Assembly: GCA_903892565.1 (NCBI GenBank)
Contig: CAITIX010000358.1
Coordinates: 1 to 39,644 of the forward strand
DNA: 39,644 bases
Source: an uncultured Acidobacteriia bacterium
Lineage (GTDB): Bacteria > Acidobacteriota > Terriglobia > Bryobacterales > Bryobacteraceae
Direction: 5' to 3'
Positions within the stretch are counted from its first letter, which is position 1. Each line of letters starts with the position of its first letter. The notes under the pieces were generated by a model, which saw only the letters and a list, made by a program, of their open reading frames with translations, ran no database searches and was not told where the DNA came from. This document shows positions 33,395-39,644 of this stretch, one piece after another. The translations under genes and the position numbers were made by a program.

Positions 33395-33951
33395 CAGTCC
33401 ACCTCCGCTGAAACCACTTCGTAGTGCTTCAGGATCGCATTCCACGCACCGTTCGCCTTGAGCAAAATTTCCGCCATCTCACGAACTGCGCCGTGTCCTC
33501 CGGCAGCCGCCGTGACATGATGTGCCACCGCTTTCACTTCGGCAACCGCATTCGCGGGAGCAAACGCCAGCCCCACACGCCGCATAATCGGGACGTCCAC
33601 CAGATCATCGCCACCATATGCCACGTTCGCCATCGTCAAGCCGCTATCGGCGAGAATCTCTTCCAGCACGGGAAGCTTGTGCAGATGCCCCGTATACACG
33701 TACTTCATGTGGAGCTGCTTGCCGCGAACTTCGGTCGCCTGCGACTTGCGCCCGCTGATTAATCCCGTCTGAATGCCATGTTCCGAAAGCCATTGCAGAG
33801 AGATGCCGTCCTGCGAGTTGAAACCTTTCGTTTCAAACGTTCCGCCACTCGAATCCGGGACGTAGAAGATTACGCCGTCGGTAAGGACGCCGTCGACGTC
33901 CAACAGCAGAAGTTTGATGCCGGCGGCGCGTTGCTGAAGTTCAGAGTTCAT
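33394..33951 (-). CDS. kdsC: 3-deoxy-D-manno-octulosonate 8-phosphate phosphatase
   Basis: A 185-residue C0-type HAD phosphatase without a cap domain, the usual form of KdsC, which dephosphorylates KDO-8-phosphate for lipopolysaccharide. Motif I is D18-V-D20-GVLTDG, motif II is ISGRK, and motifs III/IV are present in YGGDDLVD. The PNAVAEVKAVAHHVT segment is typical of the family. Only the phosphatase and the ACT protein are here; kdsA and kdsB are not in the window. The Shine-Dalgarno is poor. The ACT gene follows by a one-base overlap. Confidence 0.88.
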   Translation of the reverse strand: MNSELQQRAAGIKLLLLDVDGVLTDGVIFYVPDSSGGTFETKGFNSQDGISLQWLSEHGIQTGLISGRKSQATEVRGKQLHMKYVYTGHLHKLPVLEEILADSGLTMANVAYGGDDLVDVPIMRRVGLAFAPANAVAEVKAVAHHVTAAAGGHGAVREMAEILLKANGAWNAILKHYEVVSAEVD

Positions 33952-33999
33952 TCCCAGTTGTCCATTCGGATGGCCCTACACTAATAGGTAGGAATCCCC

Positions 34000-35442
34000 G
34001 TGCCCGACCATGCCTTGTCCGATCATGCCTTGCCAGACCATGCAGTGATCGCCAGAGTCGCAAAGACTATTTCCCGTTATAACATGCTGCCTGCAAACTG
34101 CCGCGTGATCGCAGCCGTTTCTGGCGGACCGGATTCCGTGTGCCTGCTCCACGTGCTTGCCGAACTTGCGCCGCAGATGGGCTTGCAACTGGAGGTGGCG
34201 CACCTGAATCACCAACTGCGCGGAGCCGAGTCGGACGCCGATGAAGACTTCGTTAGAGCGCTGGCTGCGACGCTCGGCCTGCGATTTCATGGAGCCCGTG
34301 TTGACGTCGGCTCCCGCGATTCCAATTTGGAGCAAGCGGCCCGCGGCGCACGTCTGGAATTTTTTCAAAGCTTAATGCAGGGAGAGCCGAGCAGCCGCGT
34401 CGCCACCGGGCACACGCGCGACGATCAAGCCGAAACCGTGATGCTGCGGATCCTGCGCGGGTCGGGGCTGGCAGGGCTGGCAGGAATTCATCCGGTTACC
34501 GAATCGCAACTGATTCGTCCGCTGCTCGACATCTCTCGTGCGGAGATCATGGAGTTTCTGCGCGCTCGCGGCCTCAAGTGGCACGAAGATGCATCCAACC
34601 TCAGCATGCAATTCGCCCGCAACAGAGTGCGTCACGCATTGTTGCCCCAGCTCAAAGCCGAGTGGAATCCGCAATTCGCCGAAGCGCTGGCACAGCTCGC
34701 GGATCTTTCGTGGGAGGAAGAACGCTGGTGGAGTAGCGATGCGTCTCCTCTGGCTCACATTCAACAAGCAGGCATCCCACAAGCGAGCGTCGCCGGCGGA
34801 ATTGAAATCGATGTACGCTCGTTTGTACTTCTGCCCCCAGCCATCGCGCGCCGCGTTGTCCGCCGAGCGATCGCAACCGCAAAAGGAAACTTGCGAGGCA
34901 TCGACTTCGACCACGTCGAACGCATTTTGGCATTGGCCGCACAAGATTCCGGAGATGGACGACTGCAACTGCCGGGTCTGGATGTGCGACGCTCCTTCGA
35001 TTGGATCCGACTAGGCATCCCAGTAGTTCTACCGCCTGCGGATTCCGCCACCCTGAAAATTCCGGGGGCGTATCCTTCGCCTGACGGGAAGTCTTTCATT
35101 CACTTGGAGATACTTGGGGCCGAAGTACCTTGTGCTAACCTGAAAGCAGAAGTAGTAGGGCTCAGTCGCATTGTGCAGGATGTCAGTTTGCGCGGCTGGA
35201 GACCCGGAGATCGGTACCGCCCATTGGGCGAAACGCGAGTCCGAAAATTGAAGGATATGTTCACCGATGCGCGGGTTCCCTCATGGCAGAGGCGTTATTG
35301 GCCGATGGTTATGAGCGGAGAGACAATCCTTTGGTCCCGTCAGTTTGGTGTTGCGGCTGATTTTTCGGTCGCGGGGCAAGCGGGTCCGTTTTTGCGGATT
35401 TCCGAAGTGAAATCGCAGGGGAATGAATCTTTTAGGGGTTAG
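34000..35442 (+). CDS. tilS: tRNA(Ile)-lysidine synthetase
   Basis: A 480-residue ATP-pyrophosphatase adding lysine to C34 of tRNA-Ile(CAU). The PP-loop SGGPDS (41-46), HLNHQLRGAES, TGHTRDDQAETVMLRILRGSGL and the C-terminal WRPGDRYRPLG are conserved. AGGA lies 6 nt before the GTG start. The first 16 residues read MPDHALSDHALPDHAV and are coded by three 15-bp units, so the N-terminus is extended compared with the usual start near RYNML. GTG at 34045 and ATG at 34084 are alternatives. The ftsH gene follows 77 nt later, a common neighbour of tilS. Confidence 0.93.
   Translation: MPDHALSDHALPDHAVIARVAKTISRYNMLPANCRVIAAVSGGPDSVCLLHVLAELAPQMGLQLEVAHLNHQLRGAESDADEDFVRALAATLGLRFHGARVDVGSRDSNLEQAARGARLEFFQSLMQGEPSSRVATGHTRDDQAETVMLRILRGSGLAGLAGIHPVTESQLIRPLLDISRAEIMEFLRARGLKWHEDASNLSMQFARNRVRHALLPQLKAEWNPQFAEALAQLADLSWEEERWWSSDASPLAHIQQAGIPQASVAGGIEIDVRSFVLLPPAIARRVVRRAIATAKGNLRGIDFDHVERILALAAQDSGDGRLQLPGLDVRRSFDWIRLGIPVVLPPADSATLKIPGAYPSPDGKSFIHLEILGAEVPCANLKAEVVGLSRIVQDVSLRGWRPGDRYRPLGETRVRKLKDMFTDARVPSWQRRYWPMVMSGETILWSRQFGVAADFSVAGQAGPFLRISEVKSQGNESFRG
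34003..34047 (+). repeat. 15-bp tandem repeat, three units, at the tilS 5' end
   Basis: Units CCCGACCATGCCTTG, TCCGATCATGCCTTG and CCAGACCATGCAGTG, encoding PDHAL/SDHAL/PDHAV. Period and CATG core match the array at 27608-27652. Because a good AGGA precedes the GTG at 34000, the units are probably translated. Confidence 0.6.
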
Positions 35443-35519
35443 ATCTCGTCTTAAGTAAGTAGACACGGTGTCCGTGCGCCGCTGGATGCTCCCATCAGAG
35501 GCCGGTGGCAGGAGAAATC

Positions 35520-37436
<1,917 letters not shown>

Positions 37437-37467
37437 CGGCAGCGAGTTCGCGCTTACAGAATCTTAG

Positions 37468-37500
37468 AAGGGACAGAGCGATCTGTCCCTTTTTCATTTT
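37468..37500 (+). terminator. Rho-independent terminator after ftsH
   Basis: A perfect 10-bp stem AAGGGACAGA/TCTGTCCCTT with a GCGA tetraloop (37478-37481), then TTTCATTTT. It lies 31 nt after the ftsH stop. Confidence 0.9.
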
Positions 37501-37518
37501 TGGATAGGCAAGGTGAAC

Positions 37519-37581
37519 GCACGGCGAAGCGTTGTGCACGGTTCAAGAAAGAGCGCACAGCGAAGTGTTGTGCACGGTTCA
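37519..37581 (+). repeat. Two tandem hairpin repeats upstream of the HAD gene
   Basis: Two 27-bp copies (37519-37545 and 37555-37581) spaced 36 bp apart differ at two bases. Each can fold: GCACGGCG with CGTTGTGC around AAG in copy 1, and GCACAGCG with TGTTGTGC in copy 2, using some G-U pairs. Both changes keep the pairing. The array lies between the ftsH terminator and the HAD start codon at 37586. Confidence 0.55.
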
Positions 37582-37585
37582 GAAA

Positions 37586-38218
37586 ATGATCCCGGCATTT
37601 CCCGTATATCTTTTTGACGTCGACGGCACACTGCTCGACTCGCAGCACGATATCTGCGGCGCCATCCAAACCGTGTTGCACGCCCGAGGACGCACCGACA
37701 TCTCACACGAGACATTACGAACCTACATCGGACGGCACTTGATGGACGAGTTTCTAGAGCTCGGCTACACGCACGACGAACTCGATCAGATGGTCGCGGA
37801 ATATCGCACGGTCTATGCGGCGCGCAAACACGGCAGCACTAGGATTTATGCTGGGATCCCCGACGTTCTCTCTCGCCTCGGAGGCCGCAAATCCACGGCG
37901 ACAACCAAGAGCAGCCCGACAACAAAAGTGGTCCTCGAACAATTCGGCCTGCTCTCGCACTTCGATCACGTGCAAGGTACCGACGGATTTCCTGCGAAGC
38001 CCGAGCCCGACGTACTCTTGAAGTGTATTGACGCATTTGGCGTGCGTAAGGAAGACTGTCTCTTCGTTGGGGACGCCCCGACGGACATCGAAGCGGGACA
38101 TCGCGCGGGCATCCGGACTTGCGCCGTAACCTGGGGCTACGGAGATCCGCAGCAGCTCACCGATTCGCGCCCGGATTTCTGGGCCCATGCGCCACACGAA
38201 TTATTGGCCGACTACTGA
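37586..38218 (+). CDS. HAD-family phosphatase (phosphoglycolate phosphatase-like)
   Basis: A 210-residue HAD hydrolase. Motif I is D11-V-D13-GTLLDS and a helical cap covers about residues 17-80. A Thr/Ser-rich segment (TATTKSSPTTK) stands where motif II is expected. Motif III is K in AKPEPD, and motif IV is FVGDAPTDIEAG. The style is that of Gph/PpaX-type phosphoglycolate or pyrophosphate phosphatases. The upstream frame from 37532 runs through the tandem repeats and is unlikely to be used. No Shine-Dalgarno is evident. The end overlaps hisA by 7 nt on the opposite strand. Confidence 0.85.
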   Translation: MIPAFPVYLFDVDGTLLDSQHDICGAIQTVLHARGRTDISHETLRTYIGRHLMDEFLELGYTHDELDQMVAEYRTVYAARKHGSTRIYAGIPDVLSRLGGRKSTATTKSSPTTKVVLEQFGLLSHFDHVQGTDGFPAKPEPDVLLKCIDAFGVRKEDCLFVGDAPTDIEAGHRAGIRTCAVTWGYGDPQQLTDSRPDFWAHAPHELLADY

Positions 38219-38889
38219 AGCTTCGCGAGCTCCGCCAAATCCAGGCGTCCCGTGTAGATCGCCATTCCGAGCGCAGCGTGAATGTTCATCTCACGCAGAG
38301 CTTTCACGTCGTCTATCGTCGTGATGCCACCGGCCGCCGTGATCTCGTGCTTCGTAGCCAAACGCAGGCGACGGAACCAATCGAGGTCGGTCCCTTGCAG
38401 CATGCCTTCCTTATCGACGTAGGTGCAGAGATATCCGCCGCACAACGGCTCCAACTCGCGAACGACCTTTTCCGCGGTGAGGTCCGTCGACTCTTGCCAG
38501 CCCTTCACCACGATCTTGCCGTTCTTCGAATCCAGCGCGATCAGGATTCTCTCCGGACCCACTTCCGCCGCGATGTCTTTCATCACCGGAGTAAACGCCG
38601 CCGTGCCGACGATCACACGATGCGCACCTTGTTCAATCAAGCGCCGCGCGCGCTCTGGAGTTCGAACACCACCACCCACGCGACAGCGGGCCTTGCTCGC
38701 CAGCATTTCCACGAGCGACGAATTCTCGCCCCTGCCCATCGCGGCGTCGAGATCAATCACTTGGATTTCCGGAAACGCCGCGAACTTGCGCAGCATCTCG
38801 AGCGGAGCATCCCCTTCCAGTGCCTTGTCGCGCCCTTGCACGAGTTGCACGACCTTGCCTTCCATCAAATCAATACACGGGATGATCAT
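38212..38889 (-). CDS. hisA: ProFAR isomerase (phosphoribosylformimino-AICAR isomerase)
   Basis: A 225-residue (beta/alpha)8 enzyme for the fourth step of histidine synthesis. Catalytic Asp are D7 (CIDLMEG) and D120 (ALDSKNG). Phosphate-binding signatures are VGGGVRT and AAGGITT. It is about 15 residues shorter than most HisA, mainly at the C-terminus. The start overlaps the hisF stop by four bases (ATGA), indicating translational coupling. It converges on the HAD gene with a 7-nt overlap. Confidence 0.9.
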   Translation of the reverse strand: MIIPCIDLMEGKVVQLVQGRDKALEGDAPLEMLRKFAAFPEIQVIDLDAAMGRGENSSLVEMLASKARCRVGGGVRTPERARRLIEQGAHRVIVGTAAFTPVMKDIAAEVGPERILIALDSKNGKIVVKGWQESTDLTAEKVVRELEPLCGGYLCTYVDKEGMLQGTDLDWFRRLRLATKHEITAAGGITTIDDVKALREMNIHAALGMAIYTGRLDLAELAKLQ

Positions 38890-39644
38890 AATTTCACTTG
38901 GGTCCTGACAGGGACACCGCGTTCACCCAAGAATTCTTTCAGATCGGCCACAGTGTACGTGCCGTAGTGGAAAATCGACGCCGCGAGCGCCGCATCCGCG
39001 CCGGCGTTCTGCAGCACTTCGTAGAAATCCTCGGGCTTCCCCGCTCCGCCCGACGCGATCACTGGAATCTGCGTGGCATTTCGCACCGCTTCCGTGAGCG
39101 GACAATCGAAGCCGGTCTGCACTCCGTCGGTATCCATCGATGTCAACAGAATTTCCCCCGCGCCTAGCTGCTCGCCCCGCGCAGCCCATTCAATGACGTC
39201 GATCCCCTCGTCGTGGCGCCCGCCCTTGGTATAGACGTTCCATCCCGGAGCCGACTCATCGCTCGTACGCCTGCGTCGCGCATCAATCGCCAGCACAACG
39301 GCCTGCGCGCCAAATTCTTCACTCAGTTCCGTGATCAACTCTGGACGCCGCACCGCTGCGGTATTCACGCTTACTTTATCCGCCCCAGCGTGCAATATCT
39401 TGCGAGCATCCTCCACCCAGCGAATCCCACCGCCAACGGTTAATGGGATGAAAACTTCGCGCGCCGTGCGAGCGACGACATCGACCATTGTGTCGCGGCC
39501 ATCGCTCGATGCCGTGATGTCTAGGAATACAAGCTCGTCTGCACCCTGCTCGTTGTAGCGCGCGGCGAGCTCTACCGGATCGCCGGCATCGCGCAGGTTC
39601 ACGAAGTTCACGCCTTTGACCACACGGCCACCGGTGACGTCCAG
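38886..39644 (-). CDS. hisF: Imidazole glycerol phosphate synthase cyclase subunit, 5' end cut
   Basis: 252 codons are visible; only about the first nine (MLAKRIIPC-type start) lie beyond the window. The frame reads [23 protein letters not shown] from the edge, so the catalytic Asp near residue 11 is present. The second catalytic Asp is in LAIDARR. Phosphate loops VGGGIRW and ASGGAGK are conserved. The GTG at 39623 is internal and not a start. HisF pairs with HisH, which is not seen here. It is translationally coupled to hisA. Confidence 0.96.
   Translation of the reverse strand: MDVTGGRVVKGVNFVNLRDAGDPVELAARYNEQGADELVFLDITASSDGRDTMVDVVARTAREVFIPLTVGGGIRWVEDARKILHAGADKVSVNTAAVRRPELITELSEEFGAQAVVLAIDARRRRTSDESAPGWNVYTKGGRHDEGIDVIEWAARGEQLGAGEILLTSMDTDGVQTGFDCPLTEAVRNATQIPVIASGGAGKPEDFYEVLQNAGADAALAASIFHYGTYTVADLKEFLGERGVPVRTQVKL

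Noticed and set aside
37519-37581. CRISPR array
   Set aside because: Only two copies, no spacers of regular unique sequence and no cas genes.
39621-39623. GTG as the hisF start
   Set aside because: The conserved LDVTGGRV segment continues upstream to the window edge, so the GTG is an internal Val codon.

Overview
The window looks like a chromosomal segment of a soil acidobacterium, most likely of the Solibacter/Bryobacter type. This is inferred from protein style and not from a marker gene. It rests on exported acidobacterial-type proteins of unknown function, a DUF6152-like protein next to NHL beta-propellers, moderately high GC, and short palindromic intergenic repeats. No rRNA, tRNA, CRISPR array, insertion sequence or phage gene was seen.

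Layout. 1-3.0 kb: a small YbdD-like gene at the edge, then a leftward group of a secreted carboxymuconolactone-decarboxylase-like protein and two related exported proteins. 3.1-6.1 kb: a small zinc-ribbon membrane protein and a class A penicillin-binding protein. 6.1-9.3 kb: a leftward group of diheme cytochrome c, a third exported paralogue and an FAD aromatic monooxygenase. 9.6-17.3 kb: a rightward run of DUF6152-like protein, two NHL propellers (one with a PAL-like histidine triad), SDR, aryl-AMP/CoA ligase, amidohydrolase and crotonase. An aromatic-acid-type MFS transporter and an alpha/beta hydrolase diverge just beyond. Taken together, 6.1-19.5 kb reads as a catabolic island for an aromatic or aryl-acid compound, with a large periplasmic component.

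19.5-24.2 kb: a leftward hemB, membrane protein, M3 peptidase, aldo-keto reductase group. 24.4-25.3 kb: a Pal-like OmpA lipoprotein with a clear promoter and terminator. 25.3-30.0 kb: a lipoprotein and a sigma54-type two-component system, facing a secreted Arg/Gly/Asp-rich protein that has a candidate -24/-12 promoter and an upstream palindrome. 30.1-32.6 kb: a small conserved protein and the agmatine-to-putrescine pair aguB-aguA. 32.7-39.6 kb is mostly housekeeping: an ACT-domain protein overlapping kdsC, tilS, ftsH, a HAD phosphatase, and hisA-hisF (hisF cut by the window end).

The most interesting points are: a possible N-terminal histidine metal site in the DUF6152-like protein beside a PAL-like enzyme; the three-paralogue exported family; an ACT-domain protein of archaeal-like architecture fused by overlap to kdsC; the sigma54 circuit; a degenerate duplicated gene tail; and several families of short structured repeats at gene borders.
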